Notes: generated from the letters alone by a model not told the origin. A stretch of DNA of 64,000 nt from Terrilactibacillus tamarindi (GCF_009718825.1 NZ_WNHB01000010.1:1-64000); one strand, 5' to 3'. Shown: positions 51,972 through 61,408, numbered from the stretch's first letter. A program made the numbers and translations.

Positions 51972-52103
51972 TTACTTACTATTTTTGTTTTTTTTCTTTA
52001 TTTCTTTTACAATTTTTGTGGAATTAACTGCAATAACAATTACCGACACTATTAATACAATTTCAATAATAAGACCTGTATATGATACTAGTGTATGAGA
52101 CAT
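51972..52103 (-). CDS. small membrane protein (43 aa)
   Basis: Not a shadow: ATG 52103 (minus strand) follows GGAGGATTACC. 43 residues: MSHTLVSYTG, a 17-residue hydrophobic segment (LIIEIVLIVSVIVIAV), then a Lys-rich tail ending KKKNKNSK. It starts 31 bases after the stop of the secreted protein on the same strand, so the two may be one unit. Topology resembles small toxins or immunity peptides; no family recognised. The IS3 right end abuts its stop. Confidence 0.6.
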   Translation of the reverse strand: MSHTLVSYTGLIIEIVLIVSVIVIAVNSTKIVKEIKKKNKNSK

Positions 52104-52134
52104 TGGTAATCCTCCGTTTAAATTCTATATTTTA

Positions 52135-52879
52135 TTATATATTAGTTGAGGAATAATAAGTATTTTTACCAACATAAAGGTCTAAATGTTGTGTTGCTCC
52201 AGTTGGGCCAATTATGGCTTGGAATCTTAGCATTCCATGTGCTTTGTACGTACTAGTTTCGTATTTTCTTACCAGTTTAAGTTCAACGTCAGAATATGAC
52301 CCTCCCCAAACTACGATATCATAACTATAAATTCTGTCAATTAGATCGTAAGCACCATTAATGTTTTCAAAATCAGCTTTAAAAGAACAAGTTACAGCAC
52401 CATTACCAGTTCCTACAGTTGCTCCATGATGGATTGTATATCCTGTTCCTGATGTAACCGTGCCTCCAGTAACAGACAATGGACTAATTAAGTTAGGGTT
52501 TGTGTTATCAGTTTTTGGTACTTCAACAGTAGTGACACTTATTGATCCATCAGGATATACTTTCTTAGTAACTTTCTGATTATTACCGGAAATTGGATCT
52601 AACTTGCCATATGTTTGAATAGTCGCTGTGCCTTGAGAGTCATCTCCCTTCAAAGCATCTATGGCTAGTCCATTATTCCACTTTTTAACTAGTTTCTGTA
52701 TTGTACTTTGACTAACCCCATAACTTTTCCAGAAATCAACTAAATGATTTAGAGTAACTTTTTCATCAGTTACCCCATGAGGACTATTTGATTTAGAGTT
52801 TTCTTCTGCAAATGATAAATTTCCTACTACGACAAAGGCTAACATTACTGCAAAAAAAAGCTGTTACTATTTTCTTCAT
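52135..52879 (-). pseudogene. secreted protein with frameshift in signal peptide
   Basis: From ATG 52879 (GAAGGT upstream) the frame reads MKKIVTAFF and then meets a run of eight A/T (52852-52859); with seven it would continue AVMLAFVVVGNLSFAEEN, an ideal signal peptide, and run on for about 247 residues to 52135. As given, translation from the good start is out of frame; the in-frame part begins at 52845. The mature region is Thr/Gly/Ser-rich, with GGSYSDVELKLVRKYETS and AIIGPTGATQHLDLYVG. Family uncertain; perhaps a DUF5626/YolA-like extracellular protein. It could be phase-variable, a true pseudogene, or a sequencing error. Confidence 0.7.
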
Positions 52880-53252
52880 AAAATACCTTCTTTATGGGTA
52901 TGTTTCAAATAATAACCTAATAAAAACAAAAATGTTGTCGAAAAACATCGAACCATTAAAAAAATAACAAATACATTACAAATGTGCTAACATTAAAGAC
53001 CAATTGATAAAATCACACTACAAATTATTGTTGCATAAAAATATTACTTTAGTGTGGATTTGAAATAAAGTTGACCCGGCCTAAGGTCTATTCTGCAATC
53101 TTTTTATATTGAGAAACACAATATACTTATGGCTCTTGTTTTTATACCAAACTTCGCATCTTGTTTCAAATCCACAGATCTTTTACACGCTGCTTTCCTG
53201 TTTACACAGCAAATTCATGTTTTAACGCTCAAGCTTTGTTTTAAACAACACA
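52880..53252. other. intergenic region upstream of the secreted protein gene
   Basis: Contains TGTCGAA (52936-52942) and CATCGAA (52946-52952), close to the Spo0A-box 7-mer TGTCGAA, in the promoter region of the secreted protein. Otherwise AT-rich with no recognisable feature. Confidence 0.3.
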
Positions 53253-53444
53253 CTATTTAGTATTGGATTTTGATTTTTTTAAACTCAAATAGAATGCTTC
53301 AGTTTTATCTTTGCATGTGACATTTGCATCAAATTCACTTTTACCTTTGAAATCCTTGTTAAGATTAATGTTACCTTTCTCAAAGCAGCTTCCTCGTATT
53401 GGATTCACAGATCTACTTGGAATACAGATACACAAGGTCTTCAA
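53253..53444 (-). CDS. hypothetical short ORF, perhaps a fragment
   Basis: 63 codons (MKTLCICIPSRS start). The second half, KGKSEFDANVTCKDKTEAFY, looks like protein sequence. No good ribosome binding site, and the opposite strand nearby also has a short plausible frame (WNTDTQGLQYETTNDAIE). Could be the decayed end of a secreted protein gene. I do not recognise it. Confidence 0.3.
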   Translation of the reverse strand: MKTLCICIPSRSVNPIRGSCFEKGNINLNKDFKGKSEFDANVTCKDKTEAFYLSLKKSKSNTK

Positions 53445-53582
53445 TATGAAACAACCAATGATGCTATAGAATGATCATTTCCATATAAATCATCAAGAAG
53501 TTTATAAGGTCAATCTGTTCAGTCAATGAAAAAAGACATCATCTATCTTGAACAAGAAAACAGGAACACTGAAATAATAAAA

Positions 53583-53606
53583 GGGACTGCATTTATGCAG
53601 TCCCTA
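53583..53606 (-). terminator. terminator of the MFS gene
   Basis: AGGGACTGCA and TGCAGTCCCT with loop TTTA, followed on the minus strand by TTTTATTATT. The stem overlaps the TAG stop of the MFS gene. Confidence 0.85.
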
Positions 53607-54866
53607 ATTCCATGATATAGCAGAAGAGTGAGTCCTTACCGCTATCCGTGCTTCCAGTTTTGGAATGATGATAAAGTAAAGAAGAGTACCTATTAAACCA
53701 ATACTTGTAATTATGATAGCCATGGATAAAGCAGATAAGTAGGTACTTAGTGTAATAGTTAAAGAAGTTATGAGCATAGCGATATTGTATTTTAGTCCAT
53801 TGATGGCCATGTAAGTACTTCTCGCGTCATCTGGTGGAATGGCTGCAGTATACGACTGTTCCACAGGGACACGAAAAACTTCACCTACAGTGAGAATCAA
53901 CATGAATAGAATGAGCAACCAGACATTTGTAAAAAATGATAAACAACCATAACCAATCGAGAATAAAGTACAACTCACGATCAAAGTTGCTTTATCATTT
54001 AAAAGGTGACTCACTTTAGATACGAATAGGACTAGAATGGCTACCAAAAAGGTATTTTCGCTCCGTAAGAAACCCATCATCGTGATTCCATCCATGTTCC
54101 AGAAAAGAAAGGATTGGGTCGGCATATATTTGCTGAGTCTGATGCCAATATAGTTGGTGAGTTGCAGTTCCATTGAGAATACAAGTATCCCAGCCGTAAC
54201 AAAAATGATAAAGAGCTTGTCTTTAAAAACAAGTTTATAATTAGTGAATAACTTCATGATGTGCTGGGTAGGTTTAATCGAGTCGTTCTTTGGCGAATGA
54301 CTTTCTTCAATGAAGTAAGCAACAAGAATAACCAAGACACCTTGAACAATACAAAGCGCCATAAACAATTCAAATAGATAGTGTTGAAATAGCATAGCTC
54401 CTAATATTCCGCCAATCGCTATGGATAGATTATTAGCCCAATAAGTCACCGAATACATCAATTTTCTTTGCTCAGGGGTACTAACATCAATCAACATGGC
54501 TTCGTTAGCTGGACCTGCAAGTCCCCAACTGATACTATTGATGATCATCATGAGATATGTCATGATGGCTGATTCAAAAAACGGTGAATTTGATACCATC
54601 ATAATGATAAAAGCACCAAATCGCATTAATTCAGCTATCAGCATCATTTTTTTACGGCCAAACTGATCCGATAAATAACCTCCAACAAAAGAATTTGCAA
54701 TGCCAATAAAAACAGTCATAAGCAATAATAGGCCAGTTGTTTTTGTCCCGAAGTGGTGCGCTAAATAAATCGTCATAAAAGGGAAAATCATACCGCCAAC
54801 AAAGCGACTAGTAAAAGTTTCAATGATTCTTATTTTGATATTTTTATGGAAGTCTCTGAATCGCAA
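53604..54866 (-). CDS. MFS transporter (DHA1-like)
   Basis: 420 residues, 12 membrane segments. N-terminal RFVGGMIFPFMTIYLAHHFG and motif A GGYLSDQFGRKKMML near residue 62 are typical of DHA1-type exporters. SISWGLAGPANEAMLIDVST near residue 110 is conserved in a Bacillales subgroup. Substrate unknown. Monocistronic. Confidence 0.87.
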   Translation of the reverse strand: MRFRDFHKNIKIRIIETFTSRFVGGMIFPFMTIYLAHHFGTKTTGLLLLMTVFIGIANSFVGGYLSDQFGRKKMMLIAELMRFGAFIIMMVSNSPFFESAIMTYLMMIINSISWGLAGPANEAMLIDVSTPEQRKLMYSVTYWANNLSIAIGGILGAMLFQHYLFELFMALCIVQGVLVILVAYFIEESHSPKNDSIKPTQHIMKLFTNYKLVFKDKLFIIFVTAGILVFSMELQLTNYIGIRLSKYMPTQSFLFWNMDGITMMGFLRSENTFLVAILVLFVSKVSHLLNDKATLIVSCTLFSIGYGCLSFFTNVWLLILFMLILTVGEVFRVPVEQSYTAAIPPDDARSTYMAINGLKYNIAMLITSLTITLSTYLSALSMAIIITSIGLIGTLLYFIIIPKLEARIAVRTHSSAISWN

Positions 54867-55167
54867 GAGATGAATCCCTTCTTTCTATGTCGTATCAAAT
54901 AAAAAAGAGCTTTTAAATTGTACCATAAAAAAGTAAAAATGGTATTGTTCACAGACAATAAAACAGATTCTTCGTTAAAAACAGAAATGTATGAATGAAT
55001 AAAATATGATAAAATGAAGGGCATAATAAAGAGAAATTAAATAAAAATTTTCCTTGAAACATGGTGGCGTATGTTGACATCCTTAGTTATCTAATTGAAT
55101 TAAGTATTAGAAAGTTAATGCCTTCGTATGGATGTATGATGAAAGGAATCAAAAGGAGTATTTATAA

Positions 55168-56355
55168 ATGGTGAACTTTAAAGCATCTTCTATTGTTGAT
55201 CAGCTTCCCCCAAATTATTTTAGTAAAATTGAAAATAAAGTGACAGCTTATAAAGAAAAAGGAATCGATGTCATCAATCTCGCCAGTGGCAGCCCAGATC
55301 AACCGACGCCACCGCATATCGTTCAAGCACTAAAAGATGCGATCGATAGGGATGATAATCGTGGTTATCCACCATTTCGTGCAAAGAAAAATATTCGTGA
55401 GGCGATCAGTACATTTTACAAACGGGAATATAACGTTGATATCGATCCGGAAACGGAAGTGACGATTTTCAATGGTTCGACCATTGGGATTGTAGGAATT
55501 CCGCAAGCTTTGCTTGAACCAGGGGATTATCTGATTACAACGGATCCGACTTATCCCATCTATTATTCAGCCGCGAAACTTGCAAGAGCAGAAATATTTA
55601 ATATCCCTGTATATGAGAAAGATGATTTCTTGCCTGATTACAATCTGGTTCCAACAGACATTGCAGAAAAAGCCAAGCTCTTGATGATTAATTATCCAAA
55701 TAACCCGACAGGAGCCATTGCCACGCCTGATTTCTTTGAAAAAACAATCGACTTTGCGAAGGAAAATCAACTACCCATTATGCATGACTTTGCCTATGGG
55801 GCTTTTGGATTTGATGGTCATAAGCCTTTAAGTTTAATACAAATGCCAGGTGGTAAAGAGTATGGTGTTGAAACCTATACAGCTTCGAAAACATATAACA
55901 TGGCTGGCTGGCGTTTAGGTTTTGCCGTAGGTAATGCCTCTATTATTGATGCGTTGGATCGTTTTCATGATCATGCATTTAGCAACGTGTTTGGTGCTGT
56001 TCAAGATGCAGCAGCTGTGGCTTTGTTATCGAATCAAGATTCAGTTAAAGAACTGGCTAAGTTATATGAACATAGGCGGAATGTATTAGTGCAGAGTATG
56101 CGGGAGATTGGTTGGGATGTTTCTGCACCGAAAGGCTCTTTCTTTGCCTGGTTTAAAGTTCCCGAAGGTTTTACATCACGAACCTTCACTGAATTTTTAT
56201 TAGATGAAGTCCAAGTCGTTGTTGCTCCAGGTGAAGGCTTTGGAAAAAATGGCAGTCAATATGTACGTCTTAGCCTATTAAAAGACGATGATCGTTTAAG
56301 GGAAGCTGCCAATCGAATTAAGAAAACGGGGATTTTCACAACCCCCCTTGCTTAA
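55168..56355 (+). CDS. class I aminotransferase (MtnE-like)
   Basis: 395 residues, PLP fold type I. NGSTIGIVGIPQALLEPGD near residue 92, NYPNNPTGA near 173, the Schiff-base Lys in TASKTYNMAGWRLGFAVGN near 237, and the C-terminal Arg in QYVRLSLL. The sequence style resembles MtnE/LL-diaminopimelate-type aminotransferases. No methionine-salvage genes nearby and no S-box riboswitch seen, so the role is open. AAAGGAGTA precedes ATG. Confidence 0.82.
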   Translation: MVNFKASSIVDQLPPNYFSKIENKVTAYKEKGIDVINLASGSPDQPTPPHIVQALKDAIDRDDNRGYPPFRAKKNIREAISTFYKREYNVDIDPETEVTIFNGSTIGIVGIPQALLEPGDYLITTDPTYPIYYSAAKLARAEIFNIPVYEKDDFLPDYNLVPTDIAEKAKLLMINYPNNPTGAIATPDFFEKTIDFAKENQLPIMHDFAYGAFGFDGHKPLSLIQMPGGKEYGVETYTASKTYNMAGWRLGFAVGNASIIDALDRFHDHAFSNVFGAVQDAAAVALLSNQDSVKELAKLYEHRRNVLVQSMREIGWDVSAPKGSFFAWFKVPEGFTSRTFTEFLLDEVQVVVAPGEGFGKNGSQYVRLSLLKDDDRLREAANRIKKTGIFTTPLA

Positions 56356-56373
56356 AAATAAACGAACATGTGT

Positions 56374-56412
56374 AACGTCCTGATATTTACATTGAATCAG
56401 GGCGTTTTTTTA
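56374..56412 (+). terminator. terminator after the aminotransferase
   Basis: AACGTCCTGAT (56374-56384) pairs with ATCAGGGCGTT (56396-56406), one G-T/mismatch, then a T-run. Confidence 0.87.
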
Positions 56413-56494
56413 CGACTGCTATTCAATCCAATTCATATATATATTGGAAAGTTTTTACCCTTTTTATTAGTATATTAAGTTAAGGAGGGGAAGG

Positions 56495-56521
56495 TTTGGT
56501 GACTTTTTGAACAACCTCTTA
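56495..56521. repeat. dispersed repeat family 2, end fragment
   Basis: 27 bases identical to 62291-62317, the right end of family 2 (contains GTGACTTTTTGAACAACC). Only this end is present. Confidence 0.75.
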
Positions 56522-56536
56522 AAGGAGAAAAAGCTA

Positions 56537-56638
56537 ATGAATGGCCATTATACTCAATGCCCTTCACGAATTAAGCTCTACATCGAAGAGAGCGAGAATC
56601 CATATGATACTCCGCTACTTGTTATATGTACTAGGTAA
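56537..56638 (+). CDS. possible 33-aa peptide
   Basis: ATG 56537 lies behind AAAGGAG (56521-56527) and encodes 33 residues (MNGHYTQCPSRIKLYIEESE start) with two Cys and a hydrophobic patch near the end. The ribosome binding site is good, and the residue content is not random-looking. No family recognised. It sits just after the family-2 repeat fragment. Confidence 0.35.
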   Translation: MNGHYTQCPSRIKLYIEESENPYDTPLLVICTR

Positions 56639-56700
56639 GTGACAGAAAATAAATAAGGGGAATAATTATAATTCTCCCCCTATCCCAAATACTCGCTACA

Positions 56701-57600
56701 TTATCCACCAACAAATCCACCGCCATTAATATGAATGCACTCACCGGTGACATATCTCGATGAATCCGAGGCTAAGTAGACATAAGCATCGGCAAGTTCG
56801 AATGGCTGAGCTGCTCGTTTCATAGGAGCATCAGCCCCAAAACTTGAAGCTTCTTCTGCTGAGAAAGAAGAAACAATTAAAGGCGTCCATACCGGACCTG
56901 GTGCAATTTGATTGACGCGAATATCTTTCTCAACAAGATTCAAAGCAAGAGCACGTGTAAAGCCAACGATTGCACCTTTTGTTGATGTATAGTCGAGAAG
57001 GGTTTTATGTCCTCTATAGGCATTCACTGAAGTTGTATTAATAATGGAACTTCCTGGTCCCATGTAAGGAAGAGCTGCTTTTGTTAAGAAGAAAAATGAA
57101 TAGATATTCGTTCTAAATGTATGGTCTAATTGGGCTTCTGAGATGTTTAAAATACTGCGTTGTGGATATTGTACAGCACAGTTATTCACTAATATATCAA
57201 CCCGCCCAAAAGTGGATACAACATGCTGAATGGATTGAACAGAGTTGGCTTCACGTTGAAGATCAGCAGGGATTGCCAAACATCTTCTTCCTAGTTGCTC
57301 TATGCGTTGTTTTGTAAAGGCGGCATCTTCATGCTCATTTAAGTAAATAATAGCGACATCAGCCCCTTCTTTTGCAAAGGCTACAGCTGCAGCGCGCCCA
57401 ATGCCGCTATCCCCACCTGAAATGACCGCAACTTTATTTAACAATTTTTGGGAACCTTTTACATTTGGGTTTTCAAAAATTGGTTTAGGATTCATTAAAT
57501 ATTCCATGCCTGGTTGGTAATTTTGATGTTGTGGTGGAAAAGTCAAAGGAACTTCTTCGCATTTTTCAGTAGATGAGTAATAGGGGTACTCTGGATACAT
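56701..57600 (-). CDS. SDR oxidoreductase (YhxC/YdaD type)
   Basis: About 299 residues. A 45-residue N-terminal extension (YPYYSSTEKC, PPQHQNYQPGMEYLMNPKP) precedes the SDR domain, the form seen in general-stress SDRs of bacilli. Rossmann motif GGDSGIGRAAA near residue 58; NNCAVQ in place of NNAG; catalytic Tyr and Lys in DYTSTKGA; C-terminal YVTGECIHINGG. ATG 57600 follows GGGAGG; the upstream ATG at 57615 does not. NAD(P)H-linked; substrate unknown. Confidence 0.87.
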   Translation of the reverse strand: MYPEYPYYSSTEKCEEVPLTFPPQHQNYQPGMEYLMNPKPIFENPNVKGSQKLLNKVAVISGGDSGIGRAAAVAFAKEGADVAIIYLNEHEDAAFTKQRIEQLGRRCLAIPADLQREANSVQSIQHVVSTFGRVDILVNNCAVQYPQRSILNISEAQLDHTFRTNIYSFFFLTKAALPYMGPGSSIINTTSVNAYRGHKTLLDYTSTKGAIVGFTRALALNLVEKDIRVNQIAPGPVWTPLIVSSFSAEEASSFGADAPMKRAAQPFELADAYVYLASDSSRYVTGECIHINGGGFVGG

Positions 57601-57772
57601 GATTAAACCTCCCATTGTCTGGATAAAACTACTCTATTCAATATGGGCTGTTAGTGTGATTTTATATTGTTGGAAAATATTTTTAAAATAACCATTGATC
57701 ATTTAGACATATTTTTTCCCTGAAACCTATTTTTCGTCAAAATTCTCGTTCATTAGGATGCTTTATTATATG

Positions 57773-57975
57773 TTATCAACAGGTTATAAACAAATTGACC
57801 ACAGATTACCCACAATAAAAAAATGAATTATTAACAGAAACTCTTTGATTTATCCACATTGTACACAGATAAAAAGTAGTTGTACACATTATTAACAATA
57901 TTAACAGAGTAAAAACGTATGTTTTGTGGATAACTATGCGTTATTAATGAAGATTAAAGACTGACTTGTGGAAAA
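57773..57975. promoter_or_regulatory. DnaA-box cluster outside oriC
   Basis: Within about 200 bases: perfect TTATCCACA at 57850-57858 and, on the minus strand, at 57925-57933. One-mismatch boxes: TTATCAACA (57773), TTACCCACA (57806) and TTTTCCACA (57967, minus). TTGTACACA occurs twice (57859, 57880) and TTATAAACA once (57784). DnaA consensus is TTATNCACA. No dnaA/dnaN genes are near. B. subtilis has similar DnaA-box clusters away from oriC that restrain initiation. Confidence 0.75.
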
Positions 57976-58170
57976 GTAAAGTTTTCGACAAAATTGTTGC
58001 TCGTTTTACTAAATTAAGATATCTGTCTAAAATAAAAGCAAGGTATATATATCGATGGGTAGATCTTCGCGTAGAAAAATATGTTAGACCATAATTTTGA
58101 GGAAATCAGGTTTTTAGTCTAGAAAGTTGCTGACTGGTAGATTTAATTAACTTAGAAAGGATTGAAAGAA

Positions 58171-59037
58171 TTGTCGATCTTAAAAAGAGGAGACACGATT
58201 GGATTAATGGCTTGTTCAGACGGTCGCCCTTTAAAATATAAAGATAAATTGAAGCAATTAGAAACGGTTCTGTCAGAAATGGATCTCGGCGTGGAATGGG
58301 CAAGCACCATTTATCAACAAAAGGAGTCGCCATTTAGTGGGACGCCAAAAGAAAGAGCGGATGAACTGATGCGGTTGTTTACTTCAGACCATGTAAAAGT
58401 TATTTTTGATATCTCTGGAGGAGATGCGGCAAATCAGATTTTACCTTATTTGGATTTTGATGCAATTAGAAAGCATCCCAAATGGTTTGTTGGTATGAGT
58501 GATTTATCTGTTGTTAATAATGCCCTACTCACATGTGCAGGCTTACCTACAGTCCATTATGCCATTACCACGTTAATTGGTCAGCATGCTGAGGGACAAA
58601 GAGAATGGTTTATTAACGCCTTTATGCAAGAAACAGACGTCTTAAAACAGACTGATTTTTCCTATCAATGGCTACGGGGAGAGAGCATGGAAGGGGTCGT
58701 TGTTGGTGGAAATTTACGTTGCTTCTTAAAATTATCCGGAACACGCTATTTTCCTGAATTAAATCATAAAATTCTTTTTTTAGAAGCATTGGGAGGCAAG
58801 ACTGCTCGGATGGCATCTATGCTATCTCAATTGGAGCAAATAGGGGCTTTTTCCGCATGCAAGGGTATCTTGTTAGGTACTTTTTCTGAGATGCAACAAA
58901 CAGAACAAAAGCCAACCATTGAAGAACTTGTTCATCACATCACAGAAAAATATTATTTACCTATTGCAAAAACGGAACGACTAGGACATGGCAGTGATGC
59001 CATTGGAATTCCTATTGGTTTAAATTTGGCCTTTTAA
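58171..59037 (+). CDS. S66-family peptidase (LD-carboxypeptidase/MccF-like)
   Basis: About 288 residues. Serine peptidase of the S66 family, which trims murein tetrapeptides or inactivates microcin-type compounds. N-terminal RGDTIGLMACSDG; nucleophile Ser in VGMSDLSVV near residue 110; Glu in LFLEALGGK; His in RLGHGSDAIG near the C-terminus. TTG 58162 is only about three bases after AAAGGA; TTG 58171 has better spacing. Convergent with, and overlapping by four bases, the next gene. Confidence 0.85.
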   Translation: MSILKRGDTIGLMACSDGRPLKYKDKLKQLETVLSEMDLGVEWASTIYQQKESPFSGTPKERADELMRLFTSDHVKVIFDISGGDAANQILPYLDFDAIRKHPKWFVGMSDLSVVNNALLTCAGLPTVHYAITTLIGQHAEGQREWFINAFMQETDVLKQTDFSYQWLRGESMEGVVVGGNLRCFLKLSGTRYFPELNHKILFLEALGGKTARMASMLSQLEQIGAFSACKGILLGTFSEMQQTEQKPTIEELVHHITEKYYLPIAKTERLGHGSDAIGIPIGLNLAF

Positions 59038-59738
59038 TCTTGCAACACAGAATACGGTACTTTCATGTGAATAATCCCATTCGAGTAAGGGGCAATTTGA
59101 TAAAGTTGAAAAACCATTACAAACCCATCCTTATAAAAATAAAATTGATCTTTTTTTGTATCGATCCCTTTAAATTCATCTAAAAATATATCGTATCGTC
59201 CAGACTCTTTCAGCTCAATCAATTGTTTTTTAATATAACGATTCACTTTATCGACTTGTTTTGGTGTCCGGACAATATCATCAAGATGATATCTTTTTCC
59301 GTTATTGGTATTGTAGTTGTACACTTCTTCATACGTATTGCCATGAGCTCCACCTGTGAATGTGGAATCTAAGAATGAGACACTTAAACGGTGATCCTGG
59401 TTGTATCTTATAATTGGTTTTGTCATGGCATAGTACGGACCAGGAATGCCGATTAATTTATCATGTTCATACTGTTCTTTTACCTTCTCATCTTCTTTTT
59501 TAATACGTTTTGCGTGATTCAGAAAGGATTGATTGATCTTATTTTTAACGTTTTTATTTTTAATACCTGCTGTGATAACAGGATATTGAATGTCATTAGC
59601 CAACTCTTTGATTTTTATCACAACAGCGTTAGTTCTAGCTGCCTTAGATTGATTAAGGGGACAAAATACCATAAACAAGAAGAGCATTGAAAGTGTTATA
59701 CACAAGACAAGCCTTCTTTGTTTTGATTTATGACACAT
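59034..59738 (-). CDS. DUF3298-domain secreted/anchored protein
   Basis: About 234 residues from ATG 59738, which has AGAAAGGA upstream (earlier ATGs at 59771 and 59795 are possible). Basic N-terminus then a hydrophobic segment (about residues 10-28): signal peptide or anchor. The mature part carries a DUF4163-like and a DUF3298 domain with the hallmark TFTGGAHGNTYEEVYNY. This domain pair occurs in RsiV-type anti-sigma factors, but no cytoplasmic anti-sigma part or sigma gene is present. Confidence 0.8.
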   Translation of the reverse strand: MCHKSKQRRLVLCITLSMLFLFMVFCPLNQSKAARTNAVVIKIKELANDIQYPVITAGIKNKNVKNKINQSFLNHAKRIKKEDEKVKEQYEHDKLIGIPGPYYAMTKPIIRYNQDHRLSVSFLDSTFTGGAHGNTYEEVYNYNTNNGKRYHLDDIVRTPKQVDKVNRYIKKQLIELKESGRYDIFLDEFKGIDTKKDQFYFYKDGFVMVFQLYQIAPYSNGIIHMKVPYSVLQD

Positions 59739-59877
59739 GAGGGCAACGTCCTTTCTTACGTTATATGACATACTATCCCCATTTATATGAGGCACATGAA
59801 TCGTTTTAAATGGTAATTTAAGCTAAAATAAGAAGGGTGAGATCATTCATTATCACTTTTTTCGGGAGGAATAAAAG

Positions 59878-60171
59878 ATGATTATTATTCATGCATTATT
59901 CAAAGTAAAACCTGAACAACGTGAAGGTTTTCTTGTTGAAACGAAACCTTTAATAGCAGGATCTAAGGGAGAAGAAGGGAATATTAGTTATAATCTTTTT
60001 GAAGATGTCTCAAACCCAAATACGTTTATTGTAGTTGAAGAATGGAAAAATGAAGAAGCAGTTAAAATTCACAATCAAGAACCCCACTTTAGGGCATTTG
60101 GCGAAAAGTCTGGAGAATTTTTATTAGAACCAATGAAAGTGACCACCTACAGAGGCGAGGAAGTTAAATAA
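59878..60171 (+). CDS. antibiotic biosynthesis monooxygenase-domain protein
   Basis: 97 residues, ABM ferredoxin-like fold. KPEQREGFLVE near residue 12, GNISYNLFEDVSNPNTFIVV near 34, HNQEPHFRAF near 65. Such small dimers act as quinol or heme-type monooxygenases. TCGGGAGGA precedes the ATG. Own terminator. Confidence 0.85.
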   Translation: MIIIHALFKVKPEQREGFLVETKPLIAGSKGEEGNISYNLFEDVSNPNTFIVVEEWKNEEAVKIHNQEPHFRAFGEKSGEFLLEPMKVTTYRGEEVK

Positions 60172-60189
60172 TATGTGGTAAGTTCATAT

Positions 60190-60246
60190 AGCTCCACTTA
60201 TCTGAATGAGAGTTTCCTCTCCTTTTTTCAGAAGTGGAGCTTTTTC
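60190..60246 (+). terminator. terminator after the ABM gene
   Basis: AGCTCCACTT (60190-60199) pairs with AAGTGGAGCT (60232-60241), long loop, T-run. Confidence 0.75.
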
Positions 60247-60260
60247 TTGTGATAAGAAAT

Positions 60261-60572
60261 CTACATATAAAATAACTTATAAAAACACATTAAAACATAC
60301 AAGCCAATTCCTGTTAACATACAAGGGAAAGCAGCCATAAAAAGATGCATAGCCCAAGCAATATCAGGATGCTCATCTTGAGAGTTTGATTTTATAGAGT
60401 GGATGACTGCAGATACGCATAATGATAATATCACTAAAATGAGAAGAAATATGGAGAAAGCACCAGAAGCACTTAATAACGAATCAAAGCTTCTTTTATA
60501 GATCGCATAAAAAACCGATATAATCACTAAGACGACACCTATAAAAATGGATCGATACAAAGAGAACACCAC
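60261..60572 (-). CDS. small membrane protein, DUF5316-like
   Basis: 103 residues, three membrane segments (about 8-24, 37-58 and 76-98). A basic/polar stretch (SIKSNSQDEHPD) lies between the second and third. The pattern resembles the DUF5316 family of bacilli; function unknown. Confidence 0.5.
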   Translation of the reverse strand: MVFSLYRSIFIGVVLVIISVFYAIYKRSFDSLLSASGAFSIFLLILVILSLCVSAVIHSIKSNSQDEHPDIAWAMHLFMAAFPCMLTGIGLYVLMCFYKLFYM

Positions 60573-60804
60573 CTAACCAGAAAATGAAATATTATTATCT
60601 TTTATTAGATAATATATCCAAAAGTTAGGAGAACCACACATGTGATTAAAGGTGAATGCCTTCAATTATTTCCTCGTCCAAAAAATACTCCTAGTAAACA
60701 AATGGGTATTATAAAATTTTTAACTTACTTTTCGTCATACTTTCAGTATATAATTTATAATAGAATCCAACATACATGTTAGTTAAGTCCGGAGGTTATT
60801 TATT

Positions 60805-61365
60805 ATGAGAAGAAGTTTTGTCATTTTACATGGGTTAGGTGGGAGTGGGACTGCTCACTGGCAGACTTGGCTATATAAGCAATTGGTGAATAAAGGAGAA
60901 ACAGTCTATTATCCTTCATTTCCCGAAAAACAGCATCCAAATAAAGAAAAGTGGCTCCAAATATTGAAAGCCTTAATGGATGAAATACCAAAAGATGAAG
61001 AAATTATCGTCGTTACCCATAGTTTAGGCTGCATATTATGGTTCCATTATGCCGTCTTAACAAATCGGAAAGTAAGCCGTGTTATTTTAGTCGCTCCACC
61101 ATCACCATATAGCAAAGTTGAGGAAATCCAGTCATTTTATCCCGTACCAGACAATTTAAGTGATGTTTGCTTAGTTGCCAAGAAAACACAGCTTATTGTC
61201 TCTACGAATGATCCCTATTGCCCGATAGAGGACGCAAAAAAATATTTAGATTGCGGTGCAATATCTACTGTTCTAAAGAACAAAGGGCATATTAATATTG
61301 AATCCGGATTCGGTCCTTGGCAATGGATTTTAGATCAGTGTTTAAACGATCCAGTCGCACAATAG
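60805..61365 (+). CDS. RBBP9/YdeN-type alpha/beta hydrolase
   Basis: 186 residues. Catalytic triad visible: Ser in THSLGC near residue 73, Asp in STNDPYCP near 134, His in NKGHIN near 157. N-terminal ILHGLGGSGTAHWQTWL is characteristic of the RBBP9/YdeN group. Ribosome binding site GGAGG. Natural substrate unknown. Confidence 0.87.
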   Translation: MRRSFVILHGLGGSGTAHWQTWLYKQLVNKGETVYYPSFPEKQHPNKEKWLQILKALMDEIPKDEEIIVVTHSLGCILWFHYAVLTNRKVSRVILVAPPSPYSKVEEIQSFYPVPDNLSDVCLVAKKTQLIVSTNDPYCPIEDAKKYLDCGAISTVLKNKGHINIESGFGPWQWILDQCLNDPVAQ

Positions 61366-61408
61366 TATCTTAGCATTACATGAAGTATTCGTTAATAGGA
61401 ATGAGTCA

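Noticed and set aside
54985-55167. Riboswitch (S-box) upstream of the MtnE-like aminotransferase
   Set aside because: No S-box core or terminator/antiterminator pair visible.
57620-58160. Chromosomal origin (oriC)
   Set aside because: DnaA boxes are present, but dnaA, dnaN, recF, gyrB and rpmH are absent from the surrounding genes, so a non-oriC cluster is more likely.
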